Source: Phycisphaerales bacterium (GTDB lineage: Bacteria > Planctomycetota > Phycisphaerae > Phycisphaerales > UBA1924). Taken from it: DNA of 64,000 nucleotides. The position numbers and the translations under genes are program-made. Location: contig JALUWX010000121.1 of NCBI GenBank assembly GCA_027019265.1, forward strand, positions 60,164 through 124,163, in the 5' to 3' direction. This document shows, piece by piece, positions 1 to 7,679 of this stretch (positions are counted from its first letter, which is position 1; every line of letters starts with the position of its first letter). Under the pieces are notes generated by a model. It had not been told where the DNA came from and made no database searches. It worked only from the letters and a program-made list of their open reading frames with translations.

Positions 1-1490
1 ACGATCCGGGGTTCACGCTGCTGGGAGATATAGATCAGTGGATCCCCGAACGGAACGATGTCGAGGAAGAACTTCCCCGCAACCAGTGTCCGGGTCACGC
101 CTCGGACCGGATCGTTCGAGATCTGGACCCGCGCGAGCACGTCGAGCTGTCGATCGATCACGCCGTTGGTGACCGCGGCCCGGTTGCTGGTTCCGAGCGA
201 TGAAGCGATCCGACGCTTCCGCGCGTTGATCGCTCGGTTCATCAACCCCTCGTAGGCCTCGACCCGGATCGCGAGCTGGTCCGATTCGAGCAGCTCGCGC
301 AGGACCTGATCGGGGATCATCGAATCCTCGATCCGCGCGAGGAGCCCGATCGCGTCGGTCTGCAGACTCGCCGGGCCTTCGAGCGCGATCTTGGAAAGCG
401 GCTCGACACACTTCGGATCCTCAAGACCCGCGCCCGCCCTGAGCGCGGCCAACCGGGGCGCGGCTTCCGGGTAGTCGTACAGATCACGGATCGCCGGGAG
501 CGCCCGCTTCCCAAGCGCCTGCAGACACCACGACATATCCCCCGCGAGGTACGGCTGGTTCTCGACGGCCGTCGCGTAGCGTTGCGCGTAGATCTCGGGG
601 TAGGACTGGTCGATCGTCAAGTGGGTGATGAGCTGTACGAACTCCTCGCGCCGGTCCGCGAAGCGCTGGGGGACCTGCACGAGCACAAGCGATTCATCGA
701 TCCCCCGAGCCGTCTCGTAGCGCTCGCTCGGAGCGCTGGGGAACATCGTGTTGATCGCGCGCACGATCTGTCGTGCGCGCTGGTGCGAAGCGTTGTCGAG
801 GATGATCTGCATCTCCGACGTCTCGGTCACGTACCCCCCGTCGAGGATGCGCCCGACGTTGCGCGAGACCGCGTCGTATTCGTTCCCGGGTTCAGCGAAC
901 GGGTTCAGGAACAGCGGCCCTTTCGCTTCCGCGACGATCCTCGCTTGACGATCCGCATAGGTCGAAGGCGGACCCACACGCAATCGGGTCGTCCAGAGCT
1001 TCCCGCCCTCAAGACTCGAGGCGTTGATCGCGCGGACATACACATCGAAGCTCTCCCCGGACTTCGCGCCGGGGGGGACGGCCGCTTGAACGATGACGGC
1101 CGCCGTGTTCGGATCATTCAGGAGCGCCCGGGGTGACATCCCGCGGAGCGGTGAGTTCGGATCGTCGTTCGCAACACTGATCCCGTTCAGCCCCATCTCG
1201 CGTTCGAGGTGGGCCGCGTATTGCTCGGGGATCGGAAGCCCACCCGTGCCGTCGAGCCCAACGACAAACCCGATCCCGGAGACCAGGGTGGAAGAGTTCC
1301 CGATGACCCGCGCTTCCGCGCCGATCGTCCCGCGCAGGGGGGTGGGGATGTCACGGACGACGGTGGGGGTGCTGCGCTGGGGTTTGGGGACGGGTTTCTT
1401 CTTGAACGCGCCGCACGAGACGAGCGGAGAGAGCGAGAACAGCGCGATGACGGAGATCGCGAGGATCGTTCGAACGTTCGTGTGGATCAA
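1..1490 (-). CDS. FlgI-like flagellar P-ring family lipoprotein (3' end outside window)
   Basis: The frame is open from a TTG at 1490 to the left edge, giving about 496 residues with no stop. GGAG (1497-1500) lies six bases before the TTG. A short signal with lipobox LVSC puts the modified cysteine at residue 26. SGIGFVVGLDGTGG (residues 71-84) matches the GYGLVVGLNGTGD signature of FlgI, and the following PPGAKSGESFDVYVRAI, SLEGGKLWTTRL and KGPLFLNP segments match the FlgI body. FlgI builds the periplasmic P ring of the flagellar basal body. Residues about 325-415 look like helical HEAT-type sequence (for example IALEGPASLQTDAIGLLARI) that FlgI normally lacks. A lipobox is also unusual, since FlgI is normally a soluble periplasmic protein. 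No other flagellar gene is in view, so a non-flagellar role is possible. Confidence 0.75.
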   Translation of the reverse strand, partial: MIHTNVRTILAISVIALFSLSPLVSCGAFKKKPVPKPQRSTPTVVRDIPTPLRGTIGAEARVIGNSSTLVSGIGFVVGLDGTGGLPIPEQYAAHLEREMGLNGISVANDDPNSPLRGMSPRALLNDPNTAAVIVQAAVPPGAKSGESFDVYVRAINASSLEGGKLWTTRLRVGPPSTYADRQARIVAEAKGPLFLNPFAEPGNEYDAVSRNVGRILDGGYVTETSEMQIILDNASHQRARQIVRAINTMFPSAPSERYETARGIDESLVLVQVPQRFADRREEFVQLITHLTIDQSYPEIYAQRYATAVENQPYLAGDMSWCLQALGKRALPAIRDLYDYPEAAPRLAALRAGAGLEDPKCVEPLSKIALEGPASLQTDAIGLLARIEDSMIPDQVLRELLESDQLAIRVEAYEGLMNRAINARKRRIASSLGTSNRAAVTNGVIDRQLDVLARVQISNDPVRGVTRTLVAGKFFLDIVPFGDPLIYISQQREPRI

Positions 1491-2479
1491 ACCGAACTCC
1501 TGTCGTCGGATCGTTCGTGTGTGCGGACCAACACGTGCCGTGCAGACCCCTGCATTTTCAGGGATTTGGGCGCGATGGGGGAGTCGGCACGCGCATCCCG
1601 CGCACGCCGTGTTCATCCCATACGCACGCGAGGGGTGAGTGTATGCATTCCGTTCCGAAACCTGTACGACACACACTCGAACTCCCCCTCGAGAACAGGT
1701 CGGCCGGGCGCGCCTGTGGAAAACCGAATGGAATGTGGCTGGGGGATACGCTTCACCGCATTTGGATTGTGTACGGATTCCGTTTTCAACCACATCCAGC
1801 ATGCAGAACGAGGTAAGCGATTACCAAGCGAGATCTTGGATCGTGTGCCCGAACTCAGGATGAACAGTCTCGGGAGAGCCCCCTTGTTTCGGCGGAATGT
1901 GAATTCGCACGATTTTTGGTGAAAACACAACGCATTGCGTACCACAACCTGTGGTGGATCGCTATCATCCTGACCTTGCTCTGCCCAGATGTTGGGGCGT
2001 TGCGAGCTGATAAGTGAAGAATCCCGTCCCCGCGAGCCATTGCGTGACAAGGACTTGGAATCAACCGACAGGTTGTCCACCGAGCCCTGTCAACGCTCGG
2101 TCAAGGTTGCGTGAGCAACCCGGATCCGCTCAAATAGGGTGTCCCCATGGAACAGTTCCGATTTTGGAGTTTGGACGGGGTTTGGTCGAGCCGATCATCA
2201 ACGTGATCGGGTCGGGATTCAGGGGTCGGCGGAGTGTCCTGGTGGGCCGGACGCCGAACCCAACGAGGCCGCTGCCTGGCGTGCGCGGGCAGCCCACACA
2301 GCGCGTGTTCGTGTCCGGGTTCGACGATCCTCAACAGATCATCGAGCACGCTCATCGTTCGCGCCCACGTTCCCGGGATGGATCCCGATACGTGTTCGGA
2401 GGCAACCGCCGCTCACCCGAGCGGCACAACGCGGGTCCGGGTCGTCCCCCATCCGCGCGAGAAAGAAGGAGCGAGCGAC
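1491..2479. other. Gene-free intergenic region between divergent flgI-like and dcd genes
   Basis: No frame here reads like protein: the open frames on both strands are short, arginine/proline-rich or broken, and none has a convincing start site. The right half is less GC-rich than the flanking genes. It presumably carries the divergent promoters for the FlgI-like gene and dcd. It contains one clear inverted repeat (1941-1955) and one DnaA-box-like TTTTCCACA on the minus strand near 1714-1722. I see no RNA gene. Confidence 0.6.
1941..1955. repeat. Short perfect inverted repeat ACCACA-ACC-TGTGGT
   Basis: Two 6-base arms (1941-1946 and 1950-1955) are separated by three bases in the gene-free region between two divergent genes. 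The spacing fits a small dimeric repressor site, but nothing in the sequence names the regulator, and a match this short can occur by chance. Confidence 0.3.
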
Positions 2480-3052
2480 ATGCCCGTCCTGTGCGACACC
2501 CAGATCGAGAACCTCGTCGAGATCAAACCGTTCGAGAAAGCCGTCAAGCGCGACGGCACCATCTCCTACGGCGTCTCGTCCTACGGCTACGACGTCCGCG
2601 TCGGGACCGTCTTCAAAATCTTCACCCCCACACCCAAGACCGGCGGGATCACCGTCGTCGATCCCAAAAACTTCACGGACGACCTCATGGTGACCGTGGA
2701 CACCGCGGAGCAGGGCACGGACCACGTGGTCATCCCCCCGAACTCGTTCGCGTTGTGCGAGACCGTCGAGTGGTTCAACATCCCGCGCGACATCCTCGTC
2801 CTCTGTGTCGGCAAAAGCACCTACGCGCGTTGCGGGCTCATCGTGAACGTCACCCCCCTCGAGCCCGAGTGGCGCGGGAAGGTGACCCTCGAGATCTCCA
2901 ACACCACCCCCCTCCCGGCGAAGGTCTACGCGAACGAAGGGGTCGCGCAGTTCGTCTTCCTCAAGGGCGACGAAGTCTGCGCCCAGAGCTACGCGGACAA
3001 GGCCGGGAAGTACCAGGACCAGTCGGGGCTCACCCTCCCGCGCGTCGACTGA
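2480..3052 (+). CDS. dcd: dCTP deaminase
   Basis: This 190-residue protein converts dCTP to dUTP, feeding dTTP synthesis. The signature block [19 protein letters not shown] (about residues 110-128) carries the serine and arginine that bind triphosphate, and VTLEISN (about 135-141) carries the catalytic glutamate. GYDVRVG near the N-terminus is also conserved. AAGGAG ends nine bases before the ATG at 2480, which fixes this start against longer upstream frames. The gene stands just upstream of the AT-rich cassette and nrdJ, so two deoxynucleotide-supply genes are neighbours. Nothing suggests the bifunctional dCTP deaminase/dUTPase form. Confidence 0.95.
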   Translation: MPVLCDTQIENLVEIKPFEKAVKRDGTISYGVSSYGYDVRVGTVFKIFTPTPKTGGITVVDPKNFTDDLMVTVDTAEQGTDHVVIPPNSFALCETVEWFNIPRDILVLCVGKSTYARCGLIVNVTPLEPEWRGKVTLEISNTTPLPAKVYANEGVAQFVFLKGDEVCAQSYADKAGKYQDQSGLTLPRVD

Positions 3053-3143
3053 GCAGTATCGCATAATCCAATATCTTGTATAAATTGAAAATTATTACTG
3101 TGAATTTGCAGGAAGATAGGGTCTGAGACTCTAAGTAAAGATA

Positions 3144-3156
3144 GGAGTGTTGCATC
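3144..3156 (+). repeat. Direct repeat GGAGTGTTGCATC, copy 1
   Basis: An exact 13-base match to 3634-3646 in the same orientation. The two copies bracket the small Cas2-like gene inside the AT-rich patch. They could be a target duplication or attachment-type repeat. By rough calculation a 13-base repeat within about 600 bases has a chance near 0.003 with even base composition. Confidence 0.5.
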
Positions 3157-3208
3157 CGTGGCAAATAATGTTGTCAATTTTGACGTCAAATGGTTGGCGT
3201 CTTTTAGT

Positions 3209-3222
3209 GCGGCTTTTGCCGC
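3209..3222 (+). promoter_or_regulatory. Hairpin GCGGC-TTTT-GCCGC just before a ribosome binding site
   Basis: Five-base GC arms with a TTTT loop end four bases before AAGGAG (3226-3231), the ribosome binding site of the Cas2-like gene. In RNA it could affect translation initiation. It is not followed by a T-run, so a terminator is unlikely. Confidence 0.4.
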
Positions 3223-3240
3223 AGGAAGGAGAATTGACAG

Positions 3241-3516
3241 ATGTCTATTCTCGTTGTTTCTTATGACCTGCAGTCGCCAGGTCAGTCGTACGAGAGGCTC
3301 TATGAAGCAATTCAGAGTCTCGGTGTTGTTCATCGGGCGTTCGATTCTGTTTGGTTTGTTAAGACCAATCGGACGCCCAATCAAGCATTTGAATATCTGC
3401 GTCAAGTGCTGGACAACAATGATCTCTTGCTGGTCAATCAACTCAGTAGTGGATACATGGGTTGGTTGCAAAAAGAAACTTGTGACTGGCTTAGCAACCA
3501 GTCACAAGCAGTATGA
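3241..3516 (+). CDS. Small Cas2-like / 'SinR family' protein
   Basis: The 91-residue product has a strong ribosome binding site (AAGGAG, 3226-3231, nine bases before ATG). Its layout of an N-terminal strand MSILVVSYDL, helix, strand AFDSVWFV, helix, and strand DLLLV fits a ferredoxin-like fold of the kind seen in Cas2 and VapD-type proteins. I recall such small YDL-starting proteins being annotated as 'SinR family'; this is memory of the family, not a search result. There is no Cas1 and no CRISPR array nearby, so it is not part of a CRISPR system here. Its low G+C content and flanking 13-bp repeat suggest acquisition. The biochemical role (nuclease, toxin or other) is unknown. Confidence 0.7.
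   Translation: MSILVVSYDLQSPGQSYERLYEAIQSLGVVHRAFDSVWFVKTNRTPNQAFEYLRQVLDNNDLLLVNQLSSGYMGWLQKETCDWLSNQSQAV
3479..3508 (+). repeat. 11-bp inverted repeat overlapping the end of the Cas2-like gene
   Basis: Arms CTTGTGACTGG (3479-3489) and CCAGTCACAAG (3498-3508) are perfectly complementary around an 8-base loop. They lie inside the last codons of the Cas2-like gene, eight bases before its stop codon ends. There is no T-run after it, so it may be a weak terminator, an RNA-stability hairpin or a DNA site. Confidence 0.45.
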
Positions 3517-3572
3517 GGTCGCTAGCTTGCTAGCAGTGAATCTGGTGAGTGAAGGCACCTGACTCACACCTG

Positions 3573-3596
3573 CGTCATGCTCGAAAGAGCATGGCG
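3573..3596 (+). promoter_or_regulatory. Stem-loop with GAAA tetraloop in the nrdJ leader
   Basis: CATGCTC (3576-3582) pairs with GAGCATG (3587-3593) around GAAA, a GNRA-type loop, and the stem extends by three more pairs including one G-U. It lies about 120 bases before the nrdJ start. A second partial stem, GTGAGT/ACTCAC (3545-3550 and 3562-3567), lies just upstream. GNRA loops are common in structured RNA, so this may be part of an untranslated leader element. Confidence 0.4.
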
Positions 3597-3633
3597 TGGA
3601 TTATGCCCGACACGATTCTCTTCGGCAACATGT

Positions 3634-3646
3634 GGAGTGTTGCATC
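3634..3646 (+). repeat. Direct repeat GGAGTGTTGCATC, copy 2
   Basis: Exact partner of 3144-3156 in the same orientation, 490 bases downstream. It falls between the Cas2-like gene and nrdJ, so an insertion ending here would have displaced the original upstream region of nrdJ. Confidence 0.5.
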
Positions 3647-3715
3647 AAAGAAAAACACGAAGATTGTGGACAAGCTGTCGGTTGTTGTCAACTACCTAGT
3701 AGTCAGGATGAGCGA

Positions 3716-6700
3716 ATGAAAATCACCCGCCGATTCACCAAGGAAGGTACCGACCCGTTCGCCACGACCGAGTGGACGACCAGGTCGAGTCGGATCACCA
3801 ACCCCGACGGCTCCGTCGTGTTCGAAATGCCGGACGCGGAAGTCCCCGTTGGGTTCTCGCAGCTCGCGACGGACATCATGGTGTCCAAGTACTTCCGCAA
3901 AGCGGGGGTGCCGCAGTTCGAGGACAAGTACGGGCTCCCCGGGGATACCGAGACCGTCAAGAACGACGACGGCTCCGTGAAGACGGGTCCGGAGCGCTCC
4001 GCGCGTCAGGTGATCCACCGTCTGGCCGGGTGCTGGCGCCACTGGGGCGAGACCCACGGCTACTTCGATACCCCCGCCGACGCGCAGGCCTTCGAGGACG
4101 AGCTCAAGTACATGCTTGTGCACCAGGTGGCCGCGCCCAACTCGCCGCAGTGGTTCAACACGGGTCTGAACTGGGCGTACGGGATCTCGGGCCCCGCGCA
4201 GGGTCACTGGATCGTCAACCCGGAGACGGGTGAGCCCGAGCTCGCGGACGATGCGTACACCCACCCCCAGCCCCACGCGTGCTTCATCCAGTCCATCGGC
4301 GACTCGCTCGTGAGCGAGGGCGGGATCATGGACCTGTGGATGCGCGAAGCGCGTCTCTTCAAGTACGGGTCGGGGACGGGGACCAACTTCTCCAACCTCC
4401 GCGCCGAGAACGAACTCCTCTCCGGCGGCGGCAAGTCCTCCGGGCTCATGTCCTGGCTCAAGATCGGTGATCGCGCCGCCGGCGCGATCAAGTCGGGCGG
4501 CACCACCCGCCGCGCGGCCAAGATGGTCTGCCTCGACATGGACCACCCCGACATCGAGTCCTTCGTGAACTGGAAGGTCCGCGAAGAGATCAAGGTCGCG
4601 GCGCTCGTCGAGGGTCTCAAGTCGATCCAGGGCGAGAAGGCTTCGGACTCCGACCCCGAGACCATCGGGCACACCGCGGATCGTCTCGGGCTCAAGCTCG
4701 ACTACGACTTCAACGGCGAGGCCTATGCGACCGTTTCGGGTCAGAACTCGAACAACTCCGTGCGCATCCCCGATTCCTTCTTCGACGCCGTCGATGAAGG
4801 CGCGACTTGGGAAACCAAGTACCGGACGACCGGCGAGGTCGCGAAGGTCCACGACGCAAACCAGCTCTGGGACGACATCGCGTACGCCGCGTGGCGCTGC
4901 GCCGACCCCGGGGTCCAGTACGACTCGACCATCAACGCCTGGCACACGTGCCCCGGCGCGGGTCGGATCAACGCGTCGAACCCGTGCTCCGAGTACATGT
5001 TCCTCGACAACACGGCCTGCAACCTCGCGTCGCTGAACGTCATCAAGTTCTACAACGCCGAGACGCGCGAGTTCGACATCGAGCGCTTCGAGCACGCGAT
5101 CGACCTGTGGACCATGGTCCTCGAGATCTCCGTGCTGATGGCCGCCTTCCCCAGCAAGGAGATCGCGGAGCTCAGCTACACCTACCGCACCCTCGGGCTC
5201 GGCTACGCCAACCTCGGCGCGATGCTCATGCAGGGCGGGATCCCGTACGACTCGGAGCAAGCGACCGCGATCTGCGGGTGTCTCTCAGCAATCATGACGG
5301 GTCGTTCCTACTCGATGTCGGCCAAGCTCGCCGGAGAGCACGGCCCGTTCCCCGGGTACACCCCCGAGCGCGACAACATGCTCCGGGTCATCCGCAACCA
5401 CCGTCGCGCGGCGATGGGAGTCGCGCGGGACTCGGGTGAGTACGAGGACCTGCGCATCGCACCCGTCCCGATCGATCACGATCTCATCCGCGACCACAAG
5501 GTCCCCCTCGGGAACGCGATGGAGCTCCTTTCCCACGCGGCCAAGGCCTGGGACGAAGCGCTCAACCTCGGTGAGAAGCACGGGTACCGGAACGCGCAGG
5601 TTACTGTCATCGCGCCCACGGGCACGATCGGTCTCCTTATGGACTGCGACACCACAGGTGTCGAACCCGACTTCGCGCTCGTGAAGTTCAAGAAGCTCGC
5701 CGGCGGCGGGTACTTCAAGATCGCGAACGCGTCGGTCAAGCCCGCGCTCGTCGCGCTCGGGTACGACGAGGACCAGATCAAAGACATCCTGCACTACCTC
5801 CTCGGGACCCTCGACCTCAACGCCGTCATGCCCAAGGGTGTCAGCGGCGTCACCGAGGGCACCACCCTCGCCGCGTGGCTCTCCGACAAGGGGGTCAGCG
5901 ACGACGACCTGATCAAGATCCAGGATTCCCTCACGGGTGTCTTCGAGATCGGGTTCGCGTTCACGGCCTGGGCCGTGTCCGACGACACCCTCCGGGCGCT
6001 CGATCTCGATCCGGACGAATCCCGCGCGGATCGTTCGTTCAACCTGCTCAAGAAGCTGGGGCTCACCCAGTCCCAGGTCGATGAGCTCAACGAGGTCATC
6101 TGCGGGACCCAGACGATCGAGGGCGCGCCGCACCTCAAGGACGAGCACCTCGCCGTCTTCGATTGTGCGAACACGTGCGGGAAGATCGGGAAGCGCTTCA
6201 TCGAAGTGGGTGGGCACATCCGCATGATGGCCGCCGCCCAGCCCTTCATCTCCGGCGCCATCTCCAAGACCATCAACCTTCCCCATGACGCAAGCGTTGA
6301 GGACATCAAGAAGTCCTACCGCCAGTCTTGGGAGCTCGGTCTGAAAGCGAACGCGCTGTACCGAGACGGGTGCAAGCTCTCCCAGCCCCTCAACTCCAAG
6401 AGCGACTCGAAGGCCGAGGACGAACTCCTCGACGACGAGATCCTCGACGAGCTCGAGCACGCAGAAGCGCTCGAAGAAGTCGCGACGGATGTCGCGGACC
6501 TCGCTGAAGCGGTTGCGGACGGGAACACCCGGATCGTCGTAAAGAAGGAGGTGGAGATCGTCCACCGCCCGATGCGCCGTCGTCTCCCCGAGACCCGTCG
6601 TTCGATTACCCACAAGTTCAACATCGCCGGACACGAGGGCTACCTCACCTGCGGGATCTACGAGGACGGGAAGCCCGGTGAGCTCTTCATCACCATGGCG

Positions 6701-7249
6701 AAAGAAGGCTCGACCATCGGGGGTCTCATGGACTCCCTCGGGACCTCGACCTCCGTCGCGCTCCAGTACGGGGTCCCCCTCGAATCGCTCGTCCGGAAGT
6801 TCACCCACCAGCGCTTCGAGCCCGCCGGGATGACGGCCAACCCCGACATCCCCTTCGCGAAATCACTCGTGGACTACATCTTCCGTTGGCTCGGGATGGA
6901 GTTCATCGAGGGCTACCGCGAAGCGAACGCGCCTCGGAAAGCGAACTCCGAATCCGAACCCAAGGGGATCGAACGCCACAAGTCCGAGCCCGTGGTCCGT
7001 CGGATCGTGACCGAGGAACCCGCGCCCAAGCGGACCCCCAAGGTCAGCGCGAGCGTGGTCGAAACCAGCGCGACGTACACCGGGTCCGATGGATCCAGCG
7101 CGTCGGTGTCCTCCAAGTCCTCCACCCTGTCCATGGCGCTCGATGCGGCCGGCGACGCGCCACCCTGCGACGTCTGCGGCACCATCACCGTCCGCTCAGG
7201 GACCTGTTACAAGTGTCTCAACTGCGGCAACTCCATGGGTTGCAGCTGA
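3716..7249 (+). CDS. nrdJ: Adenosylcobalamin-dependent (class II) ribonucleoside-diphosphate reductase
   Basis: This 1177-residue enzyme reduces ribonucleotides to deoxyribonucleotides using vitamin B12. Family landmarks appear in order: GGTTRRAAKMV (about residue 262), NPCSEYMFLDNTACNLASLN (about 421), APTGTIGLLMDCDTTG (about 631), a TSCPD-type domain from about 957 (THKFNIAGHEGYLT, GSTIGGLMDSLGTSTS) and a C-terminal zinc-ribbon/redox tail CDVCG...CYKCLNCG (about 1150-1175). An upstream in-frame ATG at 3596 would add 40 residues rich in Cys/His that look non-coding and lie in AT-rich DNA, so I start at 3716, behind AGGA. Being oxygen-independent, it could be the main RNR under low oxygen. 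No NrdR box or cobalamin riboswitch could be recognised upstream. Confidence 0.95.
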   Translation: MKITRRFTKEGTDPFATTEWTTRSSRITNPDGSVVFEMPDAEVPVGFSQLATDIMVSKYFRKAGVPQFEDKYGLPGDTETVKNDDGSVKTGPERSARQVIHRLAGCWRHWGETHGYFDTPADAQAFEDELKYMLVHQVAAPNSPQWFNTGLNWAYGISGPAQGHWIVNPETGEPELADDAYTHPQPHACFIQSIGDSLVSEGGIMDLWMREARLFKYGSGTGTNFSNLRAENELLSGGGKSSGLMSWLKIGDRAAGAIKSGGTTRRAAKMVCLDMDHPDIESFVNWKVREEIKVAALVEGLKSIQGEKASDSDPETIGHTADRLGLKLDYDFNGEAYATVSGQNSNNSVRIPDSFFDAVDEGATWETKYRTTGEVAKVHDANQLWDDIAYAAWRCADPGVQYDSTINAWHTCPGAGRINASNPCSEYMFLDNTACNLASLNVIKFYNAETREFDIERFEHAIDLWTMVLEISVLMAAFPSKEIAELSYTYRTLGLGYANLGAMLMQGGIPYDSEQATAICGCLSAIMTGRSYSMSAKLAGEHGPFPGYTPERDNMLRVIRNHRRAAMGVARDSGEYEDLRIAPVPIDHDLIRDHKVPLGNAMELLSHAAKAWDEALNLGEKHGYRNAQVTVIAPTGTIGLLMDCDTTGVEPDFALVKFKKLAGGGYFKIANASVKPALVALGYDEDQIKDILHYLLGTLDLNAVMPKGVSGVTEGTTLAAWLSDKGVSDDDLIKIQDSLTGVFEIGFAFTAWAVSDDTLRALDLDPDESRADRSFNLLKKLGLTQSQVDELNEVICGTQTIEGAPHLKDEHLAVFDCANTCGKIGKRFIEVGGHIRMMAAAQPFISGAISKTINLPHDASVEDIKKSYRQSWELGLKANALYRDGCKLSQPLNSKSDSKAEDELLDDEILDELEHAEALEEVATDVADLAEAVADGNTRIVVKKEVEIVHRPMRRRLPETRRSITHKFNIAGHEGYLTCGIYEDGKPGELFITMAKEGSTIGGLMDSLGTSTSVALQYGVPLESLVRKFTHQRFEPAGMTANPDIPFAKSLVDYIFRWLGMEFIEGYREANAPRKANSESEPKGIERHKSEPVVRRIVTEEPAPKRTPKVSASVVETSATYTGSDGSSASVSSKSSTLSMALDAAGDAPPCDVCGTITVRSGTCYKCLNCGNSMGCS

Positions 7250-7679
7250 GGCCAAAGCCACGGTTGTCGTGGCGTATCCCACGGGCACTCACTCGCGGCG
7301 GACCACACACGCCGCGCACAAGGATCGGAATCAAGGTCAGCGGACAACTGGAATGAACGCTGGGAACGCGGTTTACGGATGGGCCCGCGTTCCAACCCCG
7401 GCCGGGCGAAAGGCTCACACACGAGCCACGGAGCGTCCCCGAGCCGGACGAAACAAGGCGCGTCGAACGCGCCGCCGCGAGTGAGTGCCCGATGGGCTGT
7501 GCGGGTCGTGTGTCTGTTCAAGCACGATCGCGCGACAACCAGATACGCCGGATCCGGGCAATCCCCCTGCCTCCAGCCCGATCCGGACGCTTGAACCCCC
7601 GAGCAGGCCCACCACGGCTCGGGGGTTCTTCTTTGTCCGAGCGAATCACAACTCCCGGAATCCCAAGTACAGTGGAACC
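7250..7679. other. Gene-free stretch with hairpins and a terminator
   Basis: No convincing protein frame is present. The stretch holds a 9-bp stem GGAACGCGG/CCGCGTTCC (7363-7371 and 7385-7393), a 7-bp stem GGCGCGT/ACGCGCC around a 3-base loop (7457-7463 and 7467-7473), and ends with a strong terminator (7594-7627). It could be a long structured 3' end of the nrdJ message or a separate small RNA; I could not match it to RNase P RNA, tmRNA, SRP RNA or 6S RNA. Confidence 0.4.
7594..7630 (+). terminator. Rho-independent terminator
   Basis: An 11-bp stem, AACCCCCGAGC (7594-7604) pairing with GCTCGGGGGTT (7617-7627), has a 12-base loop and is followed by CTTCTTTG. It lies about 345 bases after nrdJ and 50 bases before the next start, so it closes whatever transcript crosses the gene-free stretch. 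Confidence 0.85.

Larger units (their letters stand above)
3053..3715. other. AT-rich island between dcd and nrdJ
   Basis: Base composition drops sharply between two GC-rich genes. Counting by hand, 3061-3120 is about 28% G+C and 3301-3360 about 43%. The patch holds a small Cas2-like gene, a 12-base palindrome (TTTGACGTCAAA, 3179-3190), several hairpins and a 13-bp direct repeat (3144-3156 and 3634-3646). The composition change and bounding repeat suggest acquired DNA, but no transposase or integrase is present. Confidence 0.6.

Noticed and set aside
1491..2479. Possible replication origin: a DnaA-box-like TTTTCCACA and other TGTGG/CCACA words
   Set aside because: Only one good box is found, there is no AT-rich unwinding stretch next to it, and dnaA, dnaN or gyrB are absent.
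3241..3516. The Cas2-like gene as part of a CRISPR-Cas system
   Set aside because: There is no Cas1, no effector and no repeat-spacer array anywhere in the window.
3655..3675. NrdR-box-like palindrome near the nrdJ start
   Set aside because: ACACGAAGATTGTGG has only a partial match; the spacing between half sites is one base short and only one copy is present.
3700..3715. B12 box (AGTCAGGA) suggesting a cobalamin riboswitch for nrdJ
   Set aside because: Only the first eight bases match; the rest of the B12 box and the surrounding conserved elements are missing, and the match overlaps the ribosome binding site.
3692..6808. Very long minus-strand open frames opposite nrdJ (522 and 507 codons)
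   Set aside because: They are mirror-frame shadows of a GC-rich gene: composition is V/R/G/D/E-rich, there is no family motif, and the plus strand holds the complete nrdJ.
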